DNA of 31,420 nucleotides from an uncultured Amaricoccus sp. Its GTDB lineage: Bacteria > Pseudomonadota > Alphaproteobacteria > Rhodobacterales > Rhodobacteraceae. The position numbers were made by a program, and so were the translations under genes. The notes under the pieces were generated by a model that worked only from the letters and a program-made list of their open reading frames with translations, was not told where the DNA came from and did no database searches. The stretch covers positions 1 to 31,420 of the forward strand of contig NZ_CALLYO010000534.1 of NCBI RefSeq assembly GCF_937858865.1. The letters are read 5' to 3'. This document shows positions 1 through 8,557 of the stretch, piece after piece (position 1 is the first letter of the stretch; every line of letters starts with the position of its first letter).

Positions 1-445
1 GGTTCGCCTCCGCCTCCGGATCGAGCCCCGCCGCCCGCCGCCGCGCCAGCTCCTCCGCCGTCGCCGGGGCGCGAAAGCCGTCGAGCCGCGTCACGCAGGC
101 CGCCTCCAGCGCCGCGAGCTCCGGCGGCGCCGCCTCCGGCACCAGCGCCAGGAAGGCCCCGAGCGCCGCCACCCGCAGCCCGAGCTCGAAGCGGGCGCAC
201 TCCGCCGCCACCCCGGCCGCCGCCGCATCGAGCTCCGCCTCGCCCCGCCCCGCGGCCAGCCGGAACGGCGCCTTCAGTGTCGCATGGAAGCCGTAGCGCG
301 CCGGCTCGGCCACCAGCGCCGCGCGCGGCACCGGCAGCCCCGGCAGCTCGAAAGATCCCTCTCCCAGCCAGTCCGACCCGAAGCGGGCCAGCGCGCTCCC
401 CTCGGCGGGCGCGAAATAGATTGCATGCCGCCGCCAGCCGTCCAT
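1..445 (-). CDS. DUF1045 family phosphonate-metabolism protein (C-terminus outside window)
   Basis: Reading leftward from ATG at 443-445, the frame stays open to the window edge (148 codons). The protein starts MDGWRRHAIYFAPAEGSALA and continues with ARFGSDWLGEG and YGFHATLKAPFRLA, the hallmark N-terminus of the DUF1045 'putative phosphonate metabolism protein' family, a branch of the 2H phosphoesterases. The HAT triplet in YGFHATLKAPF is the first HxT motif; the second would lie in the missing C-terminal part. Members usually sit beside C-P lyase genes, and here phnM lies divergently with only about 16 bases between start codons, so the two promoters must be inside each other's coding regions. 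The exact reaction is not established for the family. The start is well supported because family members begin a few residues before the R/HAIYFAP motif. Confidence 0.85.
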   Translation of the reverse strand, partial: MDGWRRHAIYFAPAEGSALARFGSDWLGEGSFELPGLPVPRAALVAEPARYGFHATLKAPFRLAAGRGEAELDAAAAGVAAECARFELGLRVAALGAFLALVPEAAPPELAALEAACVTRLDGFRAPATAEELARRRAAGLDPEAEAN

Positions 446-461
446 CTTGGTCCCCGAGCAG

Positions 462-1643
462 ATGAGCAGGCCCATGCCATACGACCTCCGCCCGGCGCAA
501 CCGCGCACCCTCCTCCTCGCCAACGCCCGCATCGTCCTCGAGACGGAAACGATGACCGGCAGCCTCCTGGTCCGCGACGGCCGGATCGCCGCCATCGACA
601 GCGGCCCCGCCGTGCCCGCCGGCGCCGAGGACTGCGAGGGCGACTTCCTCGCCCCCGGCCTCGTCGAGCTCCACACCGACAACCTCGAGCGCCACCTCGA
701 GCCCCGCCCCGGCGTCCGCTGGCCGGAGGCGGCCGCCATCCTCGCCCACGACGCCGAGCTCGCCGGCACCGGCATCACCACCGTCTTCGACGCGCTGCGC
801 ATCGGCTCGCTCGTCGCCGGCGGCAAGGCCGGCTTCCGCCGCTACGCCCGCCCGCTCGCCAGCGAGATCCTCCGCCTGCACGCCTCCGGCACGCTGCGCA
901 TCCGCCACCGGCTGCACCTGCGCGCCGAGATCTGCTCCGAGACCCTCGCCGAGGAGATCGCCGAATTCTCCCCCGCCGACCGCGTCGGCATCGTCAGCCT
1001 GATGGACCACACCCCCGGCCAGCGCCAGTTCACCGACATCTCGCGCCTGCGCGCCTACGCCACCGGCCACCGCGGCATGACCGAGGCCGAGTTCCAGGCC
1101 CATGTCGCCAGCCTCCGCGCGCTCAGCGCCCGCAACGGCGCCCGCCACGAGGCCGCCGCCGTCGCCGGCGCCCGCCGCCTCGGCGCCACCCTCGCCAGCC
1201 ACGACGACGCGACCGAGGCCCAGGTCGCCGCCTCCGCCGCCCACGGCGCCCGCATCGCCGAATTCCCCACCACCTTCGAGGCGGCCGCCGCCTGCCGCGC
1301 CCGCGGCATCGCCGTGATGATGGGCGCGCCCAACCTCATCCGCGGCGGCTCGCACGCCGGCAACGTCTCCGCCGCCGCCCTCGCCGAGGCCGGCCTCCTC
1401 GACATCCTCTCCTCCGACTACGCCCCGGCCAGCCTCCTCGCCGGCGCCGTCCGCCTCGGCACGCTCACGGGCGACATGGCCGCCGGCATCGCCCGCGTCA
1501 CCGCCGCCCCCGCCCGCGCCGCCGGCCTCCCCGACCGCGGCCGCATCGCGCCCGGCCTCCGCGCCGACCTCCTCCGCTTCCGCCTCGCCCATGGCCATCC
1601 GGTGCCGCGCGGCGTCTGGGTCGGCGGCGCCCGCGTCGCCTGA
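462..1643 (+). CDS. phnM: Alpha-D-ribose 1-methylphosphonate 5-triphosphate diphosphatase (PhnM)
   Basis: This amidohydrolase-superfamily enzyme of the C-P lyase pathway removes pyrophosphate from ribose 1-methylphosphonate 5-triphosphate in the cytoplasm. The product has about 393 residues, normal for the family. It shows LANARIVLETETMTGSLLVRDGRIAA in two adjoining parts at the N-terminus, the family signature ELHTDNLERHLEPRPGVRW near residue 70 (metal ligands), the SLMDHTPGQRQF block, LASHDDAT, FPTTFEAA, and SSDYAP near the C-terminus (catalytic aspartate region). Start choice is uncertain: ATG 462, ATG 474 and an upstream TTG at 447 are all in frame, and none has a strong ribosome site; 462 is chosen as the longer ATG. 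Only the DUF1045 gene represents the rest of the phn pathway here, so the remaining C-P lyase genes probably lie to the left of the window. Confidence 0.92.
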   Translation: MSRPMPYDLRPAQPRTLLLANARIVLETETMTGSLLVRDGRIAAIDSGPAVPAGAEDCEGDFLAPGLVELHTDNLERHLEPRPGVRWPEAAAILAHDAELAGTGITTVFDALRIGSLVAGGKAGFRRYARPLASEILRLHASGTLRIRHRLHLRAEICSETLAEEIAEFSPADRVGIVSLMDHTPGQRQFTDISRLRAYATGHRGMTEAEFQAHVASLRALSARNGARHEAAAVAGARRLGATLASHDDATEAQVAASAAHGARIAEFPTTFEAAAACRARGIAVMMGAPNLIRGGSHAGNVSAAALAEAGLLDILSSDYAPASLLAGAVRLGTLTGDMAAGIARVTAAPARAAGLPDRGRIAPGLRADLLRFRLAHGHPVPRGVWVGGARVA

Positions 1644-1650
1644 GGCGGCC

Positions 1651-2424
1651 TTGCTCTCCTACCAGCACGCCTACCACGCCGGCGGCCCGGCCGACCTGCA
1701 CAAGCACATCGTCCTGGCCGAGCTCCTCGCCCGCCTGACCGCCAAGCCGCGCGGCATCTCCTACGCCGAGACCCACGCCGGCCGCGCCCTCTACGACCTC
1801 GCCGCCCCCGAGGCGCTCAAGACCGGCGAGGCCGCCCAGGGCATCGCCCGCCTCGCCCCCGACCCCGCCACCCCCTTCGGCCGCGCCCTCGCCGCCACCC
1901 GCACCCAACACGGCCCCACCGCCTACCCCGGCTCCCCCCTCATCGCCCGCACGCTCCTCCGCCCGCAGGACCGCCTCACCCTGATGGAGCTCCACCCCGC
2001 CGAGCACGCCGCGCTCGCGAAAGCCCTCCCCGGCGCCGCCATCCACCGCCGCGACGGCTACGAGGGCCTCCTCGCGCTGGCCCCGCTCGCCCCGCGCCGC
2101 GGCCTCGTCCTCGTCGACCCCTCCTACGAGATGAAGGGCGAATACGCCGCCGCCGCCGGCTTCGCCCGCCGCCTGCTCGCCAAATGGCCCGAAGCGGCGA
2201 TCCTCCTCTGGTACCCCCTCCTCCCCGAGGCCCGCCACCGCGCCCTCCTCGCCGCCCTCGCCCCCCTCGCCCTTTTCGTCGACGAGGTCGCCTTCGCCCC
2301 CCGCCCGTCCCGCGGCATGACCGGCTCCGGCCTCGCCCTGCTCAACGCCCCCTGGGGCGCCGCGGCAGCCTTCGCCGCCGCCCACGCCCAGGCCGCCCCG
2401 GTCCTCGTCCCGAAGACACGTTAA
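1651..2424 (+). CDS. rlmJ: 23S rRNA (adenine(2030)-N(6))-methyltransferase RlmJ
   Basis: This SAM-dependent enzyme methylates A2030 of 23S rRNA. The product of about 257 residues begins LSYQHAYHAGGPADLHKHIV, closely matching the conserved RlmJ start (MLSYxHxxHAGNxADxxKH). That fixes translation at a TTG codon at 1651, seven bases after the phnM stop, preceded by a purine-rich GAGGCGG. Further motifs are ETHAGRALYDL, the binding-site block LTLMELHPAEHAAL, and the catalytic VLVDPSYEMKGEY (a DPPY-like motif), then WYPLL and the GSGLALLNAPW C-terminal block. A longer reading frame from ATG 1591 would overlap phnM and adds residues not seen in the family. It is probably read from the same transcript as phnM. 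Its stop codon lies inside the conserved GTTAAC of the downstream repeat. Confidence 0.93.
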   Translation: MLSYQHAYHAGGPADLHKHIVLAELLARLTAKPRGISYAETHAGRALYDLAAPEALKTGEAAQGIARLAPDPATPFGRALAATRTQHGPTAYPGSPLIARTLLRPQDRLTLMELHPAEHAALAKALPGAAIHRRDGYEGLLALAPLAPRRGLVLVDPSYEMKGEYAAAAGFARRLLAKWPEAAILLWYPLLPEARHRALLAALAPLALFVDEVAFAPRPSRGMTGSGLALLNAPWGAAAAFAAAHAQAAPVLVPKTR

Positions 2425-2507
2425 CGAAGATTGCCGTCCGGTTACCGGAAAGGAAATTTCCAAGCGATACCAGCGAGATGCTCCGGGTGGGCGCGCGCGC
2501 CCACCCG
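2417..2507. repeat. Intergenic repeat copy 1, ending in a perfect 24-nt palindrome
   Basis: This sits at the convergent rlmJ/galE junction. It starts with CACGTTAACGAAGATTGC, continues with TCCGGTTACC, has a variable A/G-rich middle, and ends in a perfect 24-base palindrome at 2484-2507 (CGGGTGGGCGCG followed by its reverse complement). A second copy at 22709-22799 has the same left end, the same right palindrome core and exactly the same spacing between them (78.5 bases from the first base to the palindrome centre). The hairpin could stop transcription from both genes, but there is no T-tract. Confidence 0.8.
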
Positions 2508-2512
2508 CGCCC

Positions 2513-3544
2513 TCAGCGCAGCAGCAGCCGGCTCTGGAAGGCCCACTGGTCGGCGCACATCCGCCGGAGGTCGAGCCCCGCCCGCCAGCCGAACAGCTCC
2601 GCCGCCAGCCGCGCGTCGGCCACCGACTCCGCCACGTCCCCCGCCCGCCGCGGCGCGATGGCATAGGGGATCGCCCGCCCCACCGCCGCCCCGAAGGCCG
2701 CCACCGCCTCGAGCACGCTGTGCCCCCGCCCGCGCCCGAGGTTGACCGCCAGATGCCGCCCCGCCCCCTCCCCGGCCAGCAGGAAGTCGAGCGCCGCCAG
2801 ATGCCCGCGCGCCAGGTCGACCACGTGGATATAGTCGCGGATCGCCGTCCCGTCCGGCGTCGGATAATCGTCGCCGAAGACCGACAGCCGCTCGCGCACC
2901 CCCGCCGCCGTCTGCGCCACATAGGGAAAGAGGTTGTTCGGCACCCCGCGCGGATCCTCGCCGATCAGCCCCGAGACATGCGCCCCCACCGGATTGAAAT
3001 AGCGCAGCGACACCGCCGCGAACTCCGGCCGCGCCGCCACCACCTCGCCGATCGTCTGCTCGACCACGAGCTTGGTCCGCCCGTAGGGATTGACCGCCCG
3101 CAGCGGCGCCCCCTCCGGGATCGGGTTCGCCTCCGGCAGGCCATAGACCGTCGCCGAGGAGGAGAAGACCAGCCGGCCCACCCGATGCGCCAGCATCGCC
3201 TCCATCAGCGCCACCGCCCCGCCCACGTTCACCCGCATGTAGCGCAGCGGCTCGGCGACCGACTCGGCCACCGCCTTCAGCCCGGCCATGTGCACGACCG
3301 CGTCGATCTCGTGGCGGGAAAAGACCATGTCGAGAACGCCCGCGTCGCGGACATCCCCCTCGACCAGCTCCGGCGCCCCGGGCCCGATCGCCGCGATCCG
3401 CTCCGGCACGTCGCGCGCGGCGTTGGAGAAATCGTCGAGAATCACCACCCGCCGCCCGGCCGCGAGCAGCTCCGCCACCACGTGCGAGCCGATGTACCCC
3501 GCCCCGCCGGTGACCAGAACGCTCCCGCCCTCAGCCACGCGCAC
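2513..3544 (-). CDS. galE: UDP-glucose 4-epimerase (GalE)
   Basis: This short-chain-dehydrogenase-type enzyme interconverts UDP-glucose and UDP-galactose for the Leloir pathway and polysaccharide precursors. The 343-residue product has the NAD-binding motif VLVTGGAGYIGSHV near residue 9, DDFSNA, VHMAGLKAV, the catalytic serine block VFSSSATVYG, the YxxxK dyad in NPYGRTK, SLRYFNPVGAH, and TAIRDYIHVVDLARGH. Length and motifs are those of an intact enzyme. The initiation codon is GTG at 3542-3544; a second in-frame GTG at 3538 is an alternative. It lies downstream of pseudoazurin on the same strand but is separated by about 230 bases holding a terminator-like element, so it is probably transcribed separately. 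Confidence 0.95.
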   Translation of the reverse strand: MRVAEGGSVLVTGGAGYIGSHVVAELLAAGRRVVILDDFSNAARDVPERIAAIGPGAPELVEGDVRDAGVLDMVFSRHEIDAVVHMAGLKAVAESVAEPLRYMRVNVGGAVALMEAMLAHRVGRLVFSSSATVYGLPEANPIPEGAPLRAVNPYGRTKLVVEQTIGEVVAARPEFAAVSLRYFNPVGAHVSGLIGEDPRGVPNNLFPYVAQTAAGVRERLSVFGDDYPTPDGTAIRDYIHVVDLARGHLAALDFLLAGEGAGRHLAVNLGRGRGHSVLEAVAAFGAAVGRAIPYAIAPRRAGDVAESVADARLAAELFGWRAGLDLRRMCADQWAFQSRLLLR

Positions 3545-3602
3545 CGCCCGCCCTCGACACGAGCCCCCGCGACCGACCGCCGAACCGGGGCCGCCCCCTC
3601 AC

Positions 3603-3670
3603 ATCTTCGGTCCGCAAATATCCTCGGGGGTGAACTGGCCGCAGGCCAGGAGGGGGCGGAAAGCCCCCTC
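3603..3670 (-). terminator. Double hairpin terminator-like element downstream of pseudoazurin
   Basis: Two adjacent stem-loops are visible: CTGGCC-GCA-GGCCAG at 3635-3649 and GAGGGGGC-GGAAA-GCCCCCTC at 3650-3670. They are followed (reading leftward) by TTCACCCCCGAGGATATTTG and CGGACCGAAGAT. The block lies about 100 bases past the pseudoazurin stop codon and before galE, a sensible place for termination of the leftward transcript. From memory, very similar GGGGGTGAA-plus-GGGGGC hairpin blocks recur between genes in Rhodobacterales genomes; that part is recollection, not something shown here. The rest of 3545-3771 shows no gene. Confidence 0.6.
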
Positions 3671-3771
3671 GCGCCCGCGCCGCAACCGGCGCCGGCACCG
3701 CAGGCCCCGCCGCCCGAAAACGCCGGGGGGCAGCCGAAGCCGCCCCCCGCGATCCGCGCCGCACCTGCCGC

Positions 3772-4212
3772 CTACTGGCCGACCTGCGCGAAGGCAGCGT
3801 CGAACCGCTCCTGCGCCTTCTTCGGATTCTTCGCCGTCTTCGCCGCCTCGAGGTTCGAGGACGGATCGCCGACCGTGATCAGCATCACCATGCCCATCGC
3901 GAGATGCGGCGTGCACTTCACCCCGTAGACGCCCTCCTCGGTCAGCGTCACCTCGAGATCCTCGTTGAGCTTGCCCTTGAAGGGCTCGGCCCCGTCCGGG
4001 ATCATCCCCTTGATGCTCTCGGCGTCGTGGCCCTTGTCGGTGGCGACGAAGTGGATGGTGTCGCCCGGCTGGGCCTTGACGAAGCCCGGCTCGAACACCA
4101 TGACGCCGCTCTCGCCCTTGTTGAGCATCTGGACCTCGAAGGTTTCGGCCGAGACCGCACCCGCGGTCGCGCCCAGCAGGGCCGCCATCAGCAGGGTTCC
4201 GACTAATCTCAT
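3772..4212 (-). CDS. Pseudoazurin (periplasmic type 1 copper protein)
   Basis: This small blue copper protein shuttles electrons in the periplasm, typically to copper nitrite reductase or NosZ. The precursor is 146 residues: a signal peptide [20 protein letters not shown] ending SA|ETFEV, then the cupredoxin fold. The copper ligands are visible as the histidine of TDKGHDAES and the C-terminal cluster [13 protein letters not shown] (Cys, His, Met spaced as in pseudoazurins). [15 protein letters not shown]-like and MLNKGE blocks fit the family. The start at 4210-4212 is chosen because it is preceded by AGGAGA eight bases upstream and begins the signal peptide; the longer open frame upstream has no support. 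It is divergent from nosR and shares with it a region holding two NNR-type boxes, so co-expression with nos is expected. Confidence 0.93.
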   Translation of the reverse strand: MRLVGTLLMAALLGATAGAVSAETFEVQMLNKGESGVMVFEPGFVKAQPGDTIHFVATDKGHDAESIKGMIPDGAEPFKGKLNEDLEVTLTEEGVYGVKCTPHLAMGMVMLITVGDPSSNLEAAKTAKNPKKAQERFDAAFAQVGQ

Positions 4213-4273
4213 TTGCTTCTCCTCTGCGGGCTTCCCCCGCGGTTGCGTACCGGGATCTGCGTCCCACGCCGGC

Positions 4274-4279
4274 GATATA
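4274..4279 (-). promoter_or_regulatory. Predicted -10 element of the pseudoazurin promoter
   Basis: On the minus strand this reads TATATC. If it is the -10 hexamer, transcription would start near 4267 and the dyad at 4301-4314 would be centred about 40.5 bases upstream, close to the -41.5 spacing typical of class II Crp/Fnr activation. The leader to the ATG would be about 55 bases. Confidence 0.5.
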
Positions 4280-4300
4280 GGGTCGGTCGGGGCGCGCAGT

Positions 4301-4314
4301 TTGCGCAAGCGCAA
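4301..4314. promoter_or_regulatory. NNR/DNR-type Crp/Fnr binding site (pseudoazurin side)
   Basis: TTGCG-CAAG-CGCAA is a perfect inverted repeat of the TTGCG-N4-CGCAA form recognised by NO-responsive NnrR/DNR regulators. It is 88 bases upstream of the pseudoazurin ATG, with a plausible -10 element correctly spaced on that strand. Confidence 0.75.
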
Positions 4315-4360
4315 GTTGGAAGGCAAGCGGTTGACGACTGCGCGACCCGACGGCCATTCT

Positions 4361-4374
4361 TTGCGAATTTGCAA
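4361..4374. promoter_or_regulatory. NNR/DNR-type Crp/Fnr binding site (nosR side)
   Basis: TTGCG-AATT-TGCAA is an inverted repeat with one imperfect position, centred about 67 bases upstream of the nosR ATG. Class II activation would put the transcription start near 4409, leaving a leader of about 26 bases that includes the GGGAGGCGGAG ribosome site. No convincing -10 hexamer is seen. Confidence 0.7.
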
Positions 4375-4434
4375 CGAGCCGACCACGCGGACGGGTCACA
4401 GAAGTTGCATTCCGGTCCGGCGGGAGGCGGAGAC

Positions 4435-6648
4435 ATGGCCAGACGGCAGAGGGCGGCAGCAGCGGCCCACGCGGCGACCGGCGTGGCGATCGGCGCGATG
4501 CTCGCCCTGCTGCTGCTCGTGCTCGGCGCGCTCCCCGGCGCGGCGAAGACGCTGCAGGAGCATCTCGCCGGCATCGCGCCCGCCGACCTCCTCCCCGGTG
4601 CCGCGAGCTTCGGCCAGCCCGAGGGCGACCCGCCGCTCGTGCCGCTCCTCGGCGCGGACGGCGCGCGCGTCGGCTGGGCCTACCTCAACACCGACTTCAC
4701 CACCTCGATCGGCTATTCCGGCAAGCCCATCCACATCGTCGTCGGCATCGACCCGGCCGGAACGGTCCGCGGCCTGAAGCTCGTCGAGCACCACGAGCCG
4801 ATCGTGCTCATCGGCATCCCCGAGGCCGAGGTGATGGCGGCGCTCAACCAGCTGATCGATCAGGACCTCGGCCCGGTCGCCGCCGGCGCGGCGAAGCCGC
4901 CGCAGGTCGAGATCGTCTCCGGCGCCACCGTCACCGTGCTCGTCATGGGCGACAGCGTGGTCCGCTCGGCGGTGAAGCTCATCCGCAGCGGGCGCCTCGC
5001 GGGCGTCGCGGCCACCGCCGCGGCGCCGGCGGCCGTGACCCGCGCGCTCGACCCGGCCGTCACCGCGATCCGCGACTGGTCGAGCCTCGTCGGCGACGGC
5101 TCGGTGCGCAGCCTGCGCCTCACCGTCGGCGAGGTCAGCCAGGCCTTCACCGACGCCGGACAGCCGGCCGCCGCCGGCCACCCCGAGACCCGCAACCCCG
5201 AGGACCGCTTCATCGACCTCTACGTCGCGCCCGTCTCGGTGCCCTCGATCGGCCGCAGCCTGCTCGGCGACACCGCCTACGAGCGCATGGCCGCGAAGCT
5301 CGCGCCCGGCCAGGCCGCGGTCCTCATCGCCGGCGACGGCGCCTATTCGTTCAAGGGCTCGGGCTACGTGCGCGGCGGCATCTTCGACCGCGTCGAGCTG
5401 CTGCAGGACGGCCAGGGCACCCGCTTCCGCGACCGCAACCACACCCGGCTCAACGCCATCGCCGCCGAGGGCGCGCCGCGGCTGAAGGAGATCGGCCTCT
5501 TCGTGGTGCCGGAGGACTTCGCCTTCGACGCGACCCAGCCCTTCGACCTGCAGCTGCTCGTCCAGCGCACCACCGAGGGGCGCGACAAGACGACGCTGCC
5601 CTTCGACCTCGGCTACACCCTGCCCGAATCCTACCTGCTGCCGGCCCCGCCGCCGCCCGCGCCCGCCGCCGCGACGCCCGCGCCCGAGACGGCGCCGCAG
5701 ACGGCTCCCGCCGGCCTCTCCGACGAGGAGGAGGGCCCCCCGCTCTGGATCTCGATCTGGCAGATGAACCGGGGGCCGATCGCCGTCACCGTCACCGCCC
5801 TCCTCATCCTGACCGTCATCTTCTTCTTCCAGAACACGCTGGCCAGGCGGCCGAAGCTGCTCAAGGGCGTGCGCTACACCTACCTCGCCTTCACGCTGGT
5901 CTGGCTCGGCTGGATCGCCAACACCCAGCTCTCGGTCGTGAACGTCTTCACCTTCTTCAACGCGCTCGTCACCGGCTTCTCCTGGGACTTCTTCCTCTCG
6001 GCACCGCTCATCTTCATCCTCTGGGCCGCGGTCGCCGCCGGCCTGCTCTTCTGGGGCCGCGGCCCCTTCTGCGGCTGGCTCTGCCCGTTCGGCGCGCTGC
6101 AGGAGTTCGCCAGCCTCGCCGCCAAGAAGCTCCGCATCCCGCAGATCACCGTGCCCTGGGCGCTGCACGAGCGGCTCTGGCCGATCAAGTACATGATCTT
6201 CCTCGGCCTCTTCGGCCTCTCGCTCTACTCGCTCGCCTATGCCGAGATGCTGGCCGAGGTCGAGCCCTTCAAGACCGCGATCGTGCTCAAGTTCAACCGC
6301 GAGCTGGTCTTCATCGCGATCGCGCTGCTCTGGCTCCTGCCCGGCCTCTTCATCGAGCGCTTCTTCTGCCGCTACATCTGCCCGCTCGGCGCCGCGCTCG
6401 CCATCCCCGGCCGGCTGCGCATGTTCGAGTGGCTGAAGCGCTGGCCCGAGTGCGGCTCGCCCTGCCACCGCTGCGCCGTCGAATGCCCGGTCCAGGCGAT
6501 CCACCCCGAAGGCAACATCAACGTCAACGAATGCATCTACTGCATGCACTGCCAGGAGCTCTACCACTCCGAGACCCGCTGCCCGCACATGATGATGGTC
6601 AAGGCGCGGCGCGACAAGATTGCCAAGTCCTCAGCCCCCAAACTCTGA
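4435..6648 (+). CDS. nosR: NosR, membrane flavoprotein/ferredoxin needed for nitrous oxide reduction
   Basis: NosR is an inner-membrane protein thought to pass electrons toward NosZ and needed for its expression and activity. The 737-residue product has an N-terminal signal/membrane helix ([15 protein letters not shown]), a periplasmic FMN-binding domain with the flavinylation motif SGATVT at residues 162-167 (Thr167 is the predicted covalent FMN site), an Ala/Pro-rich linker near 405-430, several membrane helices, two cytoplasmic CxxxCP motifs (CGWLCP at 546, CRYICP at 645), and two C-terminal 4Fe-4S cluster motifs (Cys 673, 677, 680, 684, then 700, 703, 706 and RCPH). ATG 4435 is chosen because GGGAGGCGG lies just upstream; the longer open frame starts in the promoter region. 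It is the first gene of the nos operon, and nosZ follows 13 bases later. Confidence 0.96.
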   Translation: MARRQRAAAAAHAATGVAIGAMLALLLLVLGALPGAAKTLQEHLAGIAPADLLPGAASFGQPEGDPPLVPLLGADGARVGWAYLNTDFTTSIGYSGKPIHIVVGIDPAGTVRGLKLVEHHEPIVLIGIPEAEVMAALNQLIDQDLGPVAAGAAKPPQVEIVSGATVTVLVMGDSVVRSAVKLIRSGRLAGVAATAAAPAAVTRALDPAVTAIRDWSSLVGDGSVRSLRLTVGEVSQAFTDAGQPAAAGHPETRNPEDRFIDLYVAPVSVPSIGRSLLGDTAYERMAAKLAPGQAAVLIAGDGAYSFKGSGYVRGGIFDRVELLQDGQGTRFRDRNHTRLNAIAAEGAPRLKEIGLFVVPEDFAFDATQPFDLQLLVQRTTEGRDKTTLPFDLGYTLPESYLLPAPPPPAPAAATPAPETAPQTAPAGLSDEEEGPPLWISIWQMNRGPIAVTVTALLILTVIFFFQNTLARRPKLLKGVRYTYLAFTLVWLGWIANTQLSVVNVFTFFNALVTGFSWDFFLSAPLIFILWAAVAAGLLFWGRGPFCGWLCPFGALQEFASLAAKKLRIPQITVPWALHERLWPIKYMIFLGLFGLSLYSLAYAEMLAEVEPFKTAIVLKFNRELVFIAIALLWLLPGLFIERFFCRYICPLGAALAIPGRLRMFEWLKRWPECGSPCHRCAVECPVQAIHPEGNINVNECIYCMHCQELYHSETRCPHMMMVKARRDKIAKSSAPKL

Positions 6649-6661
6649 AGGAGAGACAGTC

Positions 6662-8557
6662 ATGGCTGAAGAAACAAGGTCCGGCCTCAACCGCCGACAG
6701 CTGCTCGGCACCTCCGCGGCGATCGCCGCCGGCGCTCCCGCCCTCGGGGGCCTCGGCCTGCTCGGCGCCAGCCCGGCCCGCGCCCAGGAGAGCCACGCCA
6801 CCGTCGCCCCCGGCGAGCTCGACGAATACTACGTCTTCGTCTCCGGCGGCCATTCCGGCGAGATCCGCATCGTCGGCCTGCCCTCGATGCGCGAGCTCAT
6901 CCGCATCCCGGTCTTCAACCGTGACAGCGCGACCGGCTGGGGCCAGACCAACGAGAGCCTGCGCGTGCTGACCGAGGGGCTCCTCCCCGAGACGCGCGAG
7001 TTCCTCTCGACCCGCGGCGGCACCTACATGAACGGCGACCTGCACCACCCGCACCCGTCGCAGACCGACGCCACCTACGACGGCCGCTACCTCTTCGCCA
7101 ACGACAAGGCCAACACCCGCGTCTGCCGCATCCGCCTCGACGTCATGCGCTGCGACAAGATCATCCAGCTCCCGAACCAGCACACCGTGCACGGCCTCAG
7201 GGTGCAGAAGTACCCGAAGACCGGCTACGTCTTCGCCAACGGCGAGGACGGCGTGCCGCTGCCCAACGACGGCACGGTCCTCGACGAGCCGGACAAGTAC
7301 TGGTCGATCTTCTCCGCCATCGACGGCGACACGATGGAGGTCGCCTGGCAGATCCGCGTCGACGGCAACCTCGACAACGTCGATGCCGACTACCAGGGCA
7401 AATACTGCTTCTCGACCTGCTACAACTCCGAGGGCGGCGTCACGCTCGCCGACATGATGGCGGCCGACGAGGACTGGGTCGTCATCTTCAACATCAAGCG
7501 CATCGAGGAAGCGGTCGCCGCCGGCAAGGCCGAGATCATCAACGGCGTCCCCGTGCTCGACGGCACGCACGGCTCGCCCTACACCCGCTACGTGCCGGTC
7601 GCGAACGGCCCGCACGGCATGAACACCGCGCCGGACGGCATCCACGTCGTCGCCAACGGCAAGCTCTCGCCCACCGTCACCGTCTTCGACGTGCGCAAGT
7701 TCGACGACCTCTTCGACGACAAGATCGAGCCGCGCGACACCGTCGTCGCCGAGCCCGAGCTCGGCCTCGGCCCGTTGCACACCGCCTTCGACGGCCGCGG
7801 CAACGCCTACACCACGCTCTTCATCGACAGCCAGGTCTGCAAGTGGAACATCGACGACGCCAGGCGCGCCTTCCAGGGCGAGCAGGTCGACCCGATCAAG
7901 CAGAAGCTCGACGTCCACTACCAGCCCGGCCACAACCACACCTCGATGGGCCAGACCAAGGAAGCCGACGGCAAGTGGCTGATCTCGCTAAACAAGTTCT
8001 CGAAGGACCGCTTCCTCAACGCCGGCCCGCTCAAGCCCGAGTGCGACCAGCTCATCGACATCTCCGGCGACGAGATGGTGATCGTCCACGACAATCCGAC
8101 CTACGCCGAGCCGCATGACGCGACGATCGTGCATGCGTCCAAGATCAACCCGATCTCGATCTGGGACCGCGCCGACCCCTTCTTCGCCGAGACGGTGAAG
8201 ATGGCCGAGGCCGACGGCATCGACCTCATGGTCGCGGGCGACGTCATCCGCGACGGCGACAAGGTGCGGGTCTACATGACCTCCGCCGCCCCCGCCTTCA
8301 GCCTCGAGAGCTTCACCGTGAAGCAGGGCGACGAGGTGACCGTCGTCGTCACCAACATCGACGAGGTCGAGGACCTGACGCACGGCTTCTCGATCGTCAA
8401 CTACGGCATCAACATGGAGATCGCGCCGCAGGCCACCGCCTCGGTGACCTTCAAGGCCGACAAGCCCGGGGTCTACTGGTACTACTGCTCCTGGTTCTGC
8501 CATGCGATGCACATGGAGATGAAGGGCCGCATGCTGGTGGAGCCCGCCGGCGCATGA
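6662..8557 (+). CDS. nosZ: Nitrous-oxide reductase NosZ (clade I, Tat-exported)
   Basis: NosZ is the periplasmic multicopper enzyme that reduces N2O to N2. The 631-residue precursor starts with a twin-arginine signal ([17 protein letters not shown], cleavage probably after ARAQ), which marks it as clade I. The seven-bladed propeller carries the CuZ histidines, visible in [18 protein letters not shown], in [28 protein letters not shown] and [11 protein letters not shown]. The C-terminal cupredoxin domain carries the CuA motif [12 protein letters not shown] (Cys609, Cys613, His617, Met620). All key residues expected by eye are present. ATG 6662 is preceded by AAGGAGAGA, an excellent ribosome site. 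Its stop overlaps the nosD start in an ATGA, so the two are translationally coupled. Confidence 0.98.
   Translation: MAEETRSGLNRRQLLGTSAAIAAGAPALGGLGLLGASPARAQESHATVAPGELDEYYVFVSGGHSGEIRIVGLPSMRELIRIPVFNRDSATGWGQTNESLRVLTEGLLPETREFLSTRGGTYMNGDLHHPHPSQTDATYDGRYLFANDKANTRVCRIRLDVMRCDKIIQLPNQHTVHGLRVQKYPKTGYVFANGEDGVPLPNDGTVLDEPDKYWSIFSAIDGDTMEVAWQIRVDGNLDNVDADYQGKYCFSTCYNSEGGVTLADMMAADEDWVVIFNIKRIEEAVAAGKAEIINGVPVLDGTHGSPYTRYVPVANGPHGMNTAPDGIHVVANGKLSPTVTVFDVRKFDDLFDDKIEPRDTVVAEPELGLGPLHTAFDGRGNAYTTLFIDSQVCKWNIDDARRAFQGEQVDPIKQKLDVHYQPGHNHTSMGQTKEADGKWLISLNKFSKDRFLNAGPLKPECDQLIDISGDEMVIVHDNPTYAEPHDATIVHASKINPISIWDRADPFFAETVKMAEADGIDLMVAGDVIRDGDKVRVYMTSAAPAFSLESFTVKQGDEVTVVVTNIDEVEDLTHGFSIVNYGINMEIAPQATASVTFKADKPGVYWYYCSWFCHAMHMEMKGRMLVEPAGA

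Noticed and set aside
284-1738. 484-codon Arg/Pro-rich plus-strand frame
   Set aside because: It overlaps phnM out of frame and consists of Arg/Pro/His runs typical of shadow frames in GC-rich DNA.
2420-2448. CtrA binding site in the left block of the 91-bp repeat
   Set aside because: The two TTAA-like motifs are about 17 bases apart and not separated by seven, and copy 1 has TTAC instead of TTAA in the second.
4396-6588. 730-codon open frame on the minus strand across nosR
   Set aside because: It is antisense to a clear nosR, is rich in Arg, Glu, Asp and Gly with no domain, and is explained by the rarity of stop codons at this GC content.
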